Positions 30,548 to 38,575 of a stretch of DNA of 38,614 nt are shown here, piece by piece (the first letter of the stretch is position 1; every line of letters starts with the position of its first letter). Under the pieces are notes generated by a model that worked only from the letters and a program-made list of their open reading frames with translations, searched no databases and was not told the DNA's origin. The stretch comes from a virus: the IMG/VR virus record IMGVR_UViG_3300047678_000676, positions 1 to 38,614 of that record, one strand, 5' to 3'. The position numbers and the translations under genes are program-made.

Positions 30548-32974
30548 ATGAACGCCCTCGCCCTCACCGATCCTCTCGCCCTCCCGTCCGAAGCCCTGCT
30601 CGCCTCGCAATGGGCGCGGCTGCTTGGGATCAAGCACCAGGCGTTTCGCAAACAGTGCGCGGGGCTTTCGGAACTGCGCGGCGGCGGCGCTCGCCAGCTC
30701 AAGCAATACTTTGCCTTCGATCGCCTGCCGGCGACGTATCAGGAGCGGCTGCTCGCCGCGCGTGAGGAAGCGCACTGCCGGTCCTTCGTGGACATGCTCT
30801 CCGGGCCGAACTGGGCGCCGCCGAAAAAGATGGCGGAGACCACCGGCTACAACGAGGCGAAGGCGCAGCGGGTGTGGCAGGTCGTGGACCTCTACGAAGC
30901 GCTCCGCACGGCCGGCCGCCCGGCGGTGGAGTGCGAAGTGAAGGCCGTCGCCAAGTGGAAGGAGATCGCGCTTTTCGGATGGCGGCACGCGGAGGACTGG
31001 AAGCCGGATTTCCGCGATCTCCAGCCGGAGATCACCGATCGCACCCTGCGCAACTGGCTGGCGCGGGTGGAGGCGGCGGGCGGGCATGGCGTGGCGCCGC
31101 TGGAAGCCTACGGACACTTCCGCAGCACGGCGCACCACGCGGCCCGCGCCGATCGCAAGCTGGCGAAGCGGCTCGAACTCGGCGACGAAGCGCTGACCGC
31201 GCTGGCCGGCTGCATCCGCGAAAAGGCGGTGGAAGTGGAGCACGCCTCCGCCGTTTATCACGCGCTGCAAATCGAGTGGCAGAACCAGCGCGAGATTCCG
31301 GGCCTCGGCGTGCGGAAGAACGGCGCGATTTTCCCGCTCACCATGCAGCAGGTGAAGGCGATGATGCCGAGCACGCCCGCGCGACGGCTGGGCAGCCACG
31401 GCGAGGCGCGGTTCGCCCGCGAATGCGCGCCGTGGGTTCACCAGAGCGTCGAATCGCTGCGGCCCGGCGAGCTGCTGGTGCTCGACGACACGCGGATCAA
31501 CCTGATCTGCACCGGCGACGTGAATCCCGGGACGCTGGTCGAGCTGAAGGCTTACATCCTCATGGACGTGGCCACGCGGCGCATCGTGGGCTTCACCATC
31601 AAGGACGGCCCCATCGGCAAGGAGGACGTGAGCGCGCTGCTCGCCCGCTACCTGCGCGGGATCGGCCTGCCCGCGAGCTACCCCACGCATCTGCTTTTCG
31701 AGCGCGGCACCATCGCCTGCTCCGACGCCGCCGAGACGCTGCTCCGCAGCATGTGGCCGGATCGCATCGTGATCCATCGCACCGGCATGGACGGGCGCAA
31801 GCGCAGCGCGGTCGCGGCGTTCTGGGAGGCAGGGAGCGGGCACTGGATGGGCAAGGCGTGGATCGAATCCTTCATGCGGACGATCGCGATTTTCAGCGAA
31901 GCGATGCCCGGCCAGCGTGGCTCGAAGTACGAGCTTCAGCCCGCGCACCTCGGGCTGATCGGGCGCCATCGCGAAACCGGCGCGCTGAAATACGACAAGG
32001 CTCCGATGGGCCGGGACGGCGACGGCAACCCGCGCAGCCTCGGCACCACCACGCGGATGCACGACGCCGCGCTGACCGGTATCGCCGAGCAGGCGCTGCG
32101 CTGGCTGGACGGCAATCCCGCCGATCCGCGCCCGCGCCTGAATTACCAGCCGCTCCTGCCGAAGAGCATCGTGATCCAGCGCCTCGCCGAAGTGGTCGCC
32201 TACTACAACTCGACCAACGAACACCGCCGGCAGGGTCTGCCCCGGATCAAGATGCAGAACGCGCTGAGCAACTGGGTCGATGCCGGCGAATCCGCGGACG
32301 ATGCCTGGACGCGGCTCTCTACCGTGGCCGCCTTCGAGCGCGTGGCACCGCAGGATGCGGCCCGGCTGCTGAAATGGCGCGGCACCACGGCGACCGTGTA
32401 TGGCGAGAGCGGCGTCACCATCGACGTGAGCCCGTGGAAGGCGCTGCAATTCTGGAAGCCGGATTCCCTCGCGTGTCATCAGGCGAATCAGCTCGTGACC
32501 ATGAGCAAGAAGGTCGTCGCCCTTTACGACGCGGAGGCTTTCCGCACCTGGCGGCCGGGCAGCGATGCGCCGCTCGAGCTGCACATCATGACCGACGCGA
32601 GCCCGACGTGGAAACCCGGCGACCCCGCCCGGTATCTCGAGACGCTCCCGCTCGCGCGTCTCCCCGAGCGCAACGACGCGCAGGCCATGGCCGAGGCTCG
32701 GGCCGAAAAGCAGCGCGCGATCAACCGGCTCAAGCTCGAGCTGGGGCAGGCCGTGGGGCCGCGCGCCGCGCGCGATCTCGCCGCGATGACCGAGGACGAG
32801 AACCAGCTCCGGGGCGTGATCGTGAAGATGGAGGAGCATCGCGGCCAGCTCGCCGAAAGCCAGCTCGGGCGCGACGTGAGCGAGCGCCGCGAGGAACCCG
32901 CCATCACCCGCGCCGCGCAACGCGACGAAGCGACCAGCGAACTCGACGCCGCGCTCGCCGATCTCCGCGACTGA
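30548..32974 (+). CDS. Mu A-like DDE transposase
   Basis: This is an 808-residue protein. The N-terminus (LLASQWARLLGIKHQAFRKQ, then LKQYFAFDRLPATYQ) is the Mu-type winged DNA-binding domain. The RNase H-like core has LLVLDDTRINL (D313/D314), LLFERGTIACSD (E385) and MGKAWIESFMRTI (E440), spaced 72 and 55 residues, close to Mu A (67 and 56). The second residue is Glu, where Asp is expected. The C-terminus is a charged coiled coil (EDENQLRGVIVKMEEHRGQL), where MuB would be contacted. It joins phage ends to target DNA and starts replication by transposition. Confidence 0.85.
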   Translation: MNALALTDPLALPSEALLASQWARLLGIKHQAFRKQCAGLSELRGGGARQLKQYFAFDRLPATYQERLLAAREEAHCRSFVDMLSGPNWAPPKKMAETTGYNEAKAQRVWQVVDLYEALRTAGRPAVECEVKAVAKWKEIALFGWRHAEDWKPDFRDLQPEITDRTLRNWLARVEAAGGHGVAPLEAYGHFRSTAHHAARADRKLAKRLELGDEALTALAGCIREKAVEVEHASAVYHALQIEWQNQREIPGLGVRKNGAIFPLTMQQVKAMMPSTPARRLGSHGEARFARECAPWVHQSVESLRPGELLVLDDTRINLICTGDVNPGTLVELKAYILMDVATRRIVGFTIKDGPIGKEDVSALLARYLRGIGLPASYPTHLLFERGTIACSDAAETLLRSMWPDRIVIHRTGMDGRKRSAVAAFWEAGSGHWMGKAWIESFMRTIAIFSEAMPGQRGSKYELQPAHLGLIGRHRETGALKYDKAPMGRDGDGNPRSLGTTTRMHDAALTGIAEQALRWLDGNPADPRPRLNYQPLLPKSIVIQRLAEVVAYYNSTNEHRRQGLPRIKMQNALSNWVDAGESADDAWTRLSTVAAFERVAPQDAARLLKWRGTTATVYGESGVTIDVSPWKALQFWKPDSLACHQANQLVTMSKKVVALYDAEAFRTWRPGSDAPLELHIMTDASPTWKPGDPARYLETLPLARLPERNDAQAMAEARAEKQRAINRLKLELGQAVGPRAARDLAAMTEDENQLRGVIVKMEEHRGQLAESQLGRDVSERREEPAITRAAQRDEATSELDAALADLRD

Positions 32975-33007
32975 CCCTTTCCACCAAACCCAAGCCCGCC
33001 CGCACAC

Positions 33008-34207
33008 ATGTCCACCACCCGCACTCGCCCCGAAGGCGCCGACCGCGCGCCCGAAAGCTACCTCTCCTCCCCGCAGCTTGCGGGGATCAATATCAACCTC
33101 TCGATCATCGCGCAGACGGCGCGGATCGCACCGGAACGCCAGCGCCATGCGATGCTCTGGCTCGGCAATCTCGCCGCGAACTGGCCGCGCATTTCGCTCG
33201 TGTGGGAACGGCGCGGGATGCTCCCGCCGATCGCCGCGATCGGGCGCATGACCGCCGACGCATTGGCCGGCGAGCTCGGCCTGCAAGTGCGCGACGTGCG
33301 CGAGGCGCTCACCGATCCGGGTTACGATCACGCGCTCTTCACGCCCGCCGTGGAGAAGCTGCGGGCGCGCTTCGAAGCCGCGCTGCCGCCGCTGGCCGAG
33401 ACCGAGCCGAAGCGGATCGTGGACCAGGCATTCGCCTACCTCGGGCGGATGAAGAAGCTCGGCGGCGTGGAAGGCAAATGGCGCGCGGGCAAGACGGAGA
33501 GCGCGGAAGACTGCTGGCTGCGCAACCTGCACAACACGCTGTGGATCGACACGCCGAGCGACACGCCCGAGCGCTCGCTGGTCGCCCGCGTGGGCGCGGC
33601 GCTCGGCATCGGCGTGGGCAGCGGGACGAAGAATTGCGTGATCCGCGAGAAGGTGCCAGGCGCGCTCGGTCGCGGGCTGATCGAGCGGATCATCTTCGAC
33701 GAGGCGCACTTCCTCATGCCGCCCGAGCCGGACATGAAGCCGGTGCGGCTGGAGTGGGTGCGCGAGCTGTGTGGCATCCGCAGCGTCTCCGCGATGCTGC
33801 TCGTCACCAAGCAATTTGCCGATGCCATGCAAAAGGCGATGGCGGTGAACACCACCTGGGCGCCCGGCCAGCTCATCGGCCGCATGCCCTATTGGGAATT
33901 GCCCGACGCGCTGAGCGACGAGGACATCGGCGCGATCGTGAAGACGCACGCGCCCAAGGCGAGCGAACCGGCGGTGCGCGCCTTCGTGGCCTTCGCGAAG
34001 TCGAGCGAGGGTTACGTGGGTGCGATGGTGAACGCGATCCAGCTCGCCATCGACGCGGGCGGCGCGGACGGCATCACGAACACAGCAGCCGCCGCCGCGA
34101 TCGAGCAGCAGAAGAAGCTGAACCGCTTCGCTGCGCTGGCGGTGCTGCGAGCGCCGCGAGGGCGGGGGAAACGCAAGGTGCTGACGCTGGAAGGGAGGGC
34201 CGCGTGA
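33008..34207 (+). CDS. Mu B-like target-selection ATPase
   Basis: This is a 399-residue protein. The P-loop is GVEGKWRAGKTESAED with K162/T163, a departure from the usual GxxGxGKT. Walker B is RIIFDEAHFLMP with D231/E232. A helical C-terminus follows (ALSDEDIGAIVKTHAPKASE, and VGAMVNAIQLAIDAGG). It stands directly after the transposase as in Mu. ATG 33008 follows a C/A-rich leader. The family binds DNA in an ATP-dependent manner and directs the transposase to target sites. Confidence 0.75.
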   Translation: MSTTRTRPEGADRAPESYLSSPQLAGININLSIIAQTARIAPERQRHAMLWLGNLAANWPRISLVWERRGMLPPIAAIGRMTADALAGELGLQVRDVREALTDPGYDHALFTPAVEKLRARFEAALPPLAETEPKRIVDQAFAYLGRMKKLGGVEGKWRAGKTESAEDCWLRNLHNTLWIDTPSDTPERSLVARVGAALGIGVGSGTKNCVIREKVPGALGRGLIERIIFDEAHFLMPPEPDMKPVRLEWVRELCGIRSVSAMLLVTKQFADAMQKAMAVNTTWAPGQLIGRMPYWELPDALSDEDIGAIVKTHAPKASEPAVRAFVAFAKSSEGYVGAMVNAIQLAIDAGGADGITNTAAAAAIEQQKKLNRFAALAVLRAPRGRGKRKVLTLEGRAA

Positions 34208-34884
34208 TGGAGAAAAAAGAATCACTGGTGGTCCGCCACGTCGGCGACATTTACCGCCACGCCAACTCGGGCAAGGGCCATTCGTGGCGCATTCTCAACG
34301 GCGCGCTGAGCGATGCGTTGCGGCTGTGCATCACGGCGCATTTGCGGTTTCAGCTCGACGACTTCCACACGATCTATAGGCAGTTTCAGGGCGGGTATTG
34401 GTTCGGCACGGATGGCGACGGCAAAGGCTCGGGGACTTCCCTCTACAGCATCGCGGTCGATTGCGGGAACATGAGCGCGTGTCTCGCTTTCGAGGCATGG
34501 CGCACGTTCGATCCGTGGCTCTACATGGGCCGCCGACTGGCCGTGGCGGGCATGCCTTACAACTCCACGGCCGGCGAGCTCTGGTGGCTCACGTCGGAGC
34601 CAGCGGAAATCATCGCCGCGATCGGAACGAAGACCACGGAGCTGCAAGTCTTGGAAAAGATCGAACGGAATCCGTACGCAGAGCGCTGGTGGGTGACCGG
34701 TTTCAACGCCGACACCCTGCGCCTTGCGAACTACGTGACGGAGAACAATCCCGCCGGTCACCGCGACGGGAAGCCGGTCAAGTTGATGCAGCTCACGCAC
34801 GACGATCTCGAAGCGCGGAGCAAAGCGATCCGCGCCGCGATCAAAGCTGCGCGGCCCAAAAAAGAGAAAGGGGTGGCGGCATGA
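34207..34884 (+). CDS. unknown early protein after the MuB-like gene
   Basis: This is a 225-residue protein with ATG 34207 overlapping the previous stop; GTG 34204 in the same frame is an alternative. It contains RHANSGKGHSWRILNGALSD, YRQFQGGYWFGTDGDGKGSG, YSIAVDCGNMSACLAFEAWR and EIIAAIGTKTTELQVLEKIE. It is Trp/Tyr-rich and compact, and ends KGVAA. I recognise no family; the place just after the transposition genes suits replication-accessory or anti-defence genes. Confidence 0.55.
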   Translation: MEKKESLVVRHVGDIYRHANSGKGHSWRILNGALSDALRLCITAHLRFQLDDFHTIYRQFQGGYWFGTDGDGKGSGTSLYSIAVDCGNMSACLAFEAWRTFDPWLYMGRRLAVAGMPYNSTAGELWWLTSEPAEIIAAIGTKTTELQVLEKIERNPYAERWWVTGFNADTLRLANYVTENNPAGHRDGKPVKLMQLTHDDLEARSKAIRAAIKAARPKKEKGVAA

Positions 34885-35276
34885 GAACGGTCAACGGCAA
34901 CCGCATCGAGTCGCTGCTCAACGGGCACTGGGGCGAGGAGAACGCCATCTCGGCGCCGGACATCGGGCTGGCGCTGGGGTTGCCTGAGCGCGAGGTGCGG
35001 AAGATCATCGCCACGGAGTTTCGCGAATGGATCGCAGGGCGCGGGCTGGCCATCGGGCTCTCGGGCGTCGGCTTCTTTTTTATGACCGACGCCGAACAGG
35101 CGATGCGCAAACAGCTCTCGCTGCTTTCGCTCGAGCTGGAGGCGAAGTGCAAGCGGCGCGATTTCCAAAACGGGATGCGCCTCGCCGGCCTCGGCGGACT
35201 GGTCACCGACAAGATCCCGGAGACCTTCGCGAACGCCTCGCAGCCAAACCAAATGGAGGACCGGAAACGGGCATGA
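34881..35276 (+). CDS. winged-helix-like early protein
   Basis: This is a 131-residue protein starting MRTVNGNRIESLLNGHWGEE. APDIGLALGLPEREVRKIIA reads as a helix-turn-helix, followed by TEFREWIAGRGLAIGLSGVG and FFFMTDAEQAMRKQLSLLSL. It has an ATGA overlap with the preceding gene, and its end encodes GGAGG before the next start. It is a possible DNA-binding regulator. Confidence 0.5.
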   Translation: MRTVNGNRIESLLNGHWGEENAISAPDIGLALGLPEREVRKIIATEFREWIAGRGLAIGLSGVGFFFMTDAEQAMRKQLSLLSLELEAKCKRRDFQNGMRLAGLGGLVTDKIPETFANASQPNQMEDRKRA

Positions 35277-35587
35277 GAAAGGCGCGCCGCACCGTATCGC
35301 TGCCGAACCCGCTCCGCGAGTGGGTGGAAGTGCAGGCCGACGCGAATGGCATCAGCGTGAATGCCTACGTGACCGCGCTGGTCCTCGCCCGCAAGGAGCA
35401 GCAGCAGCCGGCGATGATCGCCGCCCACGAGCGGCACGAGGCCGCGTTGCGCGGAGTGGAGTCGGCGATTGCCGAAATGTTCGGGCAATACACGTTGCGT
35501 CCGGACGTCTCGGAAAATCAAAAGCGGCGGCTCATGGATACTTTCGTGCGGTTCAGCAACACGCTGGACGGGAAGGAGGCGGCATGA
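35273..35587 (+). CDS. ribbon-helix-helix-like small protein
   Basis: This is a 104-residue protein. RKARRTVSLPNPLREWVEVQ and ADANGISVNAYVTALVLARK fit a ribbon-helix-helix (a beta strand, then 'ls.N.YV..al'). The C-terminal helix (FGQYTLRPDVSENQKRRLMD) is charged. It ends GKEAA, whose codons supply the next ribosome site. Likely an early-region DNA-binding protein. Confidence 0.5.
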   Translation: MRKARRTVSLPNPLREWVEVQADANGISVNAYVTALVLARKEQQQPAMIAAHERHEAALRGVESAIAEMFGQYTLRPDVSENQKRRLMDTFVRFSNTLDGKEAA

Positions 35588-35976
35588 TCGGCCTCGGCAA
35601 CTCCCTGGCCAACCTGCGCCCGATCACTGGGCCGCTACCCTTCGAGGCGTGGCTGTGGCGGGATGGCCGCGAGCGGCGCCGGGCCTTCGGTTCGCTGGAA
35701 GCGGCGAAGCTCTGGCTGCTCGACCAGGACGCCGCGAGCGATGAAGAATACGGCGTGCGCTGCCAGGGGGAAATCCTGCTCTTCAGCGAAGCGATCCGCG
35801 AGCGCCTGCGCGCGGCGGCGCTCGATCACTGTGTCTTTTGCCAGTCGCCGCATCCCGTGGTCTGCGATGCCGAGCACGGGCCGCTCTGCGACGACTGCCT
35901 CGACGGCCTCGCCGATGGCGAGGAGCAGCTCGATGCCGTGGCCTGCCTCTTCGACTCGATCAATTTCGAACCCTGA
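35584..35976 (+). CDS. zinc-finger-like early protein
   Basis: This is a 130-residue protein. Residues about 84-104 hold LDHCVFCQSPHPVVCDAEHG and LCDDCLDGL, two CxxC pairs suggesting a zinc knuckle. The N-terminal half (LPFEAWLWRDGRERRRAFGS, LEAAKLWLLDQ) looks like a small alpha/beta domain. It has an ATGA overlap with the previous gene. Function is unknown. Confidence 0.5.
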   Translation: MIGLGNSLANLRPITGPLPFEAWLWRDGRERRRAFGSLEAAKLWLLDQDAASDEEYGVRCQGEILLFSEAIRERLRAAALDHCVFCQSPHPVVCDAEHGPLCDDCLDGLADGEEQLDAVACLFDSINFEP

Positions 35977-35990
35977 AACCCCAACCCGTC

Positions 35991-36563
35991 ATGCCCAAAA
36001 AACTGAAATCCAAGAACACCGTCGCCGTCGTCATTTCCAGCGAGGAAGCGATGATCGCCATGCTCAATCGCTACTGCGAGTTGAGTCTCCACCTCGAAGC
36101 CGCCAAGGCCGCGCACGAAGCGATGATCGCCGGGCTCAATACCCGGCACGACGAGGAGCAGCAATCCGATCGCGACGAGCTGGCCATGCTGGAAAGCAGC
36201 ATCCAGCTTTTCGCGGTCAACCACCGGGCGGCGCTCTTTCCCGACGCGAAGAAGAAGTCGAAGGAGTTCACCAACGCGGTGCTCGGCTTCCGCGACGATC
36301 CGCCCGCCGTGGCCGCGCTGATCAAGGGCGAGAAGGACGGCACGATCGCGCTGCGCCTCTCGCAGCTCCCGTGGGGCGATCCGTACTGGGACGCCGATCC
36401 GAAGCTGAACAAGAAGCAGCTCCTCGCCGATCGCGAGAACCTCACGCCCGCGCAGCTCGCCGAGGCGGGGATCACCTTCAAGCAGGAGGAGAAATTCTTC
36501 ATCACGCCCAAGGCCGGCAGTGCGCCCCGCGTGAGCAAGGACACGGCGGAGGTGGCCGCATGA
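35991..36563 (+). CDS. Gam-like host-nuclease inhibitor
   Basis: This is a 190-residue protein (Mu Gam is 174). It starts MPKKLKSKNTVAVVISSEEA, then ELSLHLEAAKAAHEAMIAGL, a helical N-terminus, FAVNHRAALFPDAKKKSKEF, then AVLGFRDDPPAVAALIKGEK and FKQEEKFFITPKAGSAPRVS. The layout matches the Mu Gam family, which binds DNA ends and blocks host exonucleases. ATG 35991 follows a C/A-rich leader. The end codes for EVAA and a Shine-Dalgarno site for the nuclease. Confidence 0.75.
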   Translation: MPKKLKSKNTVAVVISSEEAMIAMLNRYCELSLHLEAAKAAHEAMIAGLNTRHDEEQQSDRDELAMLESSIQLFAVNHRAALFPDAKKKSKEFTNAVLGFRDDPPAVAALIKGEKDGTIALRLSQLPWGDPYWDADPKLNKKQLLADRENLTPAQLAEAGITFKQEEKFFITPKAGSAPRVSKDTAEVAA

Positions 36564-37039
36564 ACGCGCCGGCCCACCCCTCCACACCCGCGCAACGGCT
36601 CGCGGCTTATCAGCGCGCGGCGGCGTGGCGCATCCGCTGGTTTGTCGCGGGGGTGATCGCCCTTGCGCTGCTCATCGCCTACGCGGCGAAGGCCGAGGCG
36701 CGCGACTACCCGTGCGAAGTGATCCGCGCGATCGACGGCGACACGGTGGTGGTGAACATCGACCTCGGTCTGCACGTCGCGGCGAATCTGATCCACGTCC
36801 GGCTCGCGAACGCCAACGCGCCGGAGCGCGGCAACGAAGCCGGCGAGGCGGCGCGCAAGTGGATGGTCGCCTTCGCCGCCGGCAAGAAGGGTGTGCTGCA
36901 CACCACGGACGGCAAGGAGTTCGACAAATACGGGCGCGTGCTCGCCCGGCTGGAGATCGCCGGCGTGGACGCGGGCGAAGCGCTGATTGAGAGCGGCAAC
37001 GGCCACGGCGGACCGGGCCGCAAAGACCCAGCGCCATGA
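36560..37039 (+). CDS. membrane-anchored thermonuclease-like protein (SNase)
   Basis: This is a 159-residue protein. One membrane helix lies at about 27-45 (WFVAGVIALALLIAYAA), then a staphylococcal-nuclease fold: VIRAIDGDTVVVN (D59, D61), VRLANANAPERG (R81, E89) and KYGRVLARL (R126). All three catalytic positions of the family (Arg, Glu, Arg) are present. The domain is short but complete. It overlaps Gam and the GemA-like gene. Whether it cuts host or incoming DNA is unknown; the active part would lie outside the inner membrane. Confidence 0.7.
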   Translation: MNAPAHPSTPAQRLAAYQRAAAWRIRWFVAGVIALALLIAYAAKAEARDYPCEVIRAIDGDTVVVNIDLGLHVAANLIHVRLANANAPERGNEAGEAARKWMVAFAAGKKGVLHTTDGKEFDKYGRVLARLEIAGVDAGEALIESGNGHGGPGRKDPAP

Positions 37040-37512
37040 ATCTCTCCGAAGCCCAACTGCGCCCGCTCTGGACGCTGCTCGCCGCCGCGTGGGCCGCGCA
37101 CTGCCGCACCAGCGGCGAGCGCGTGACCGACTCGAAGGCGAAGGAAGCATGGCGGCGCGAGACGCTCCGGCGCGAGACGGGCTTCGACTCACTGACGCGG
37201 CTGCCGCGCGCCGGGCGGCATTACGTCACCTTCATGGCCGCGCTGGAGGTGATCGCGGCCAATGGCGTCCGCTGGCAGCTCGCCCTGCACGGCGCGGACG
37301 CGCGGCCCTACCATCACGCGATCACGAAGCTAATCGAGGACCACGGGCTCGCGGAAGAATACGTGGAGGGCATCGTCTGCACCGTGCTGCGTTGCGAGCG
37401 CGAAACCCTGCCCGGCTGGGGCGCGATGACCGTGGAGCAGCTCGCTCACATCCTCGGCGCGCTGAAGCGCACCTGCGCCAGCCCGAAATTCACACGGGAG
37501 GTGGCGGCGTGA
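37036..37512 (+). CDS. GemA/gp16-like regulatory protein
   Basis: This is a 158-residue protein. LSEAQLRPLWTLLAAAWAAH, KAKEAWRRETLRRETGFDSL, RLPRAGRHYVTFMAALEVIA and MTVEQLAHILGALKRTCAS match the Mu gp16/GemA (DUF1018) pattern, though the middle differs. ATG 37036 overlaps the nuclease stop. It ends REVAA, whose codons form GGAGGTGGC followed by GTGA, yet the next gene runs on the other strand. The family affects host gene expression and early regulation in Mu-like phages. Confidence 0.65.
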   Translation: MNLSEAQLRPLWTLLAAAWAAHCRTSGERVTDSKAKEAWRRETLRRETGFDSLTRLPRAGRHYVTFMAALEVIAANGVRWQLALHGADARPYHHAITKLIEDHGLAEEYVEGIVCTVLRCERETLPGWGAMTVEQLAHILGALKRTCASPKFTREVAA

Positions 37513-37520
37513 TCACGCGG

Positions 37521-37955
37521 TTAGCGATAAAGCGCCACGTCTTCACGGCGGGCATCGTGGAGAATGATCTGGAGCAGGCTGCCCCGGCGATTGAGCACGC
37601 GCAGCTCGAGCAGGTGGCCGGCGTGGGCGCGTTGCAATGCGTAGCAGGCGGCATTGAAGGCACTGGTGTGCCACGCCCCGTGGTCGCGCGGATGCTCGAG
37701 CAGATTCCAGCCCCGGCCATCAGCGCGCTCGCGAATCTCGCGGCTGAAATCGGCCGGGGTTCGCAGATCGGGAACGGACAGTTCAGCAGTGACGACGAGG
37801 AGCATCGTGTCGCTGGGGACGGTGACCCGCGCAGAAGCGTCGAGCGCATCGGCGGCGGTTCCCGCGAACCGATCGGCTCCATCCGGCAAGGCCAGTTCGA
37901 TACCGGCGCGGCCCGACGCGTGAGCAAGGAATTTCCAGAGGGCGGACATCATCAC
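37521..37955 (-). CDS. unknown protein inserted against the early operon
   Basis: This is a 144-residue protein with start GTG 37955 or ATG 37952 or 37949. It is alpha/beta (TMLLVVTAELSVPDLRTPAD, GWNLLEHPRDHGAWHTSAFN, AACYALQRAHAGHLLELRVL). It faces the early operon; only eight bases separate its stop from the GemA-like stop. Codon use resembles its neighbours. No family is recognised; it may be a moron expressed in the lysogen. Confidence 0.55.
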   Translation of the reverse strand: MMMSALWKFLAHASGRAGIELALPDGADRFAGTAADALDASARVTVPSDTMLLVVTAELSVPDLRTPADFSREIRERADGRGWNLLEHPRDHGAWHTSAFNAACYALQRAHAGHLLELRVLNRRGSLLQIILHDARREDVALYR

Positions 37956-38007
37956 TCCAGCGGATTCCGGTACGGCTGCGGTAAGTCAGGCGGCGGCGTG
38001 AGATACC

Positions 38008-38523
38008 TCAATCTTCAGCCTTGCTGGTTGGTTGCCCGGGAGTGCTTTCCCGCTGCTGCTTTGCGTTCTGTATGGCATCTTCCAACACTTTCTTTTCCGC
38101 CATTCCCAGCCAGAGCTGATCCCGGAAGCTTCGCACTGCGCTTCTGCCGCCTGCCCAAAGGGGCATTATGCCCGCCAACGTCGCGATCAAAGCGAGCGGA
38201 TAAAAACCAATCTGCAAGGCCACCCCTGCGGCGACGAACATCAGCAGCGCAAACTGGAGAAGAATACCGGCGGCTCCGCGCAGCGTCAAAATCCAAAACT
38301 CCTGGCGTCGTCTCTCTTCCAGAGAATTTCTCAGGAATTCGATCTGTTTCTCCATCTCCTTCGTGTGCGCGGCGGAACGCGAAAGAGACCACTTCTTCAA
38401 CCGCCCGGTTGAAGCATCAATCAACGTCCGCGCATACGAACCGGCCACATCAAGAAGAACGCCAACGATCACCACGCCGATCCACCACTGTGGTTTGTGT
38501 AGATCGGCTAGAAATTGTTCCAT
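38008..38523 (-). CDS. membrane protein with three predicted helices and coiled coil
   Basis: This is a 171-residue protein: a first membrane helix at about 14-31 (WIGVVIVGVLLDVAGSY), a charged coiled coil (KEMEKQIEFLRNSLEERRRQ), then two more helices (about 80-102 and 105-125), and a charged tail. It has no enzyme motif. Together with 37521-37955 it forms a reverse-strand block of two genes in the early operon. A superinfection-exclusion or immunity membrane role is conceivable but unsupported. Confidence 0.55.
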   Translation of the reverse strand: MEQFLADLHKPQWWIGVVIVGVLLDVAGSYARTLIDASTGRLKKWSLSRSAAHTKEMEKQIEFLRNSLEERRRQEFWILTLRGAAGILLQFALLMFVAAGVALQIGFYPLALIATLAGIMPLWAGGRSAVRSFRDQLWLGMAEKKVLEDAIQNAKQQRESTPGQPTSKAED

Positions 38524-38575
38524 CTATGCAACGGCAGCACTTCGGGATTTTGAGGTCAACCCTGGAGGTTTCAGC

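Noticed and set aside
30491-34225. A 1244-codon minus-strand frame opposite the transposase and MuB-like genes
   Set aside because: The plus-strand proteins carry catalytic motifs; the minus frame is a His/Arg/Pro-rich shadow.
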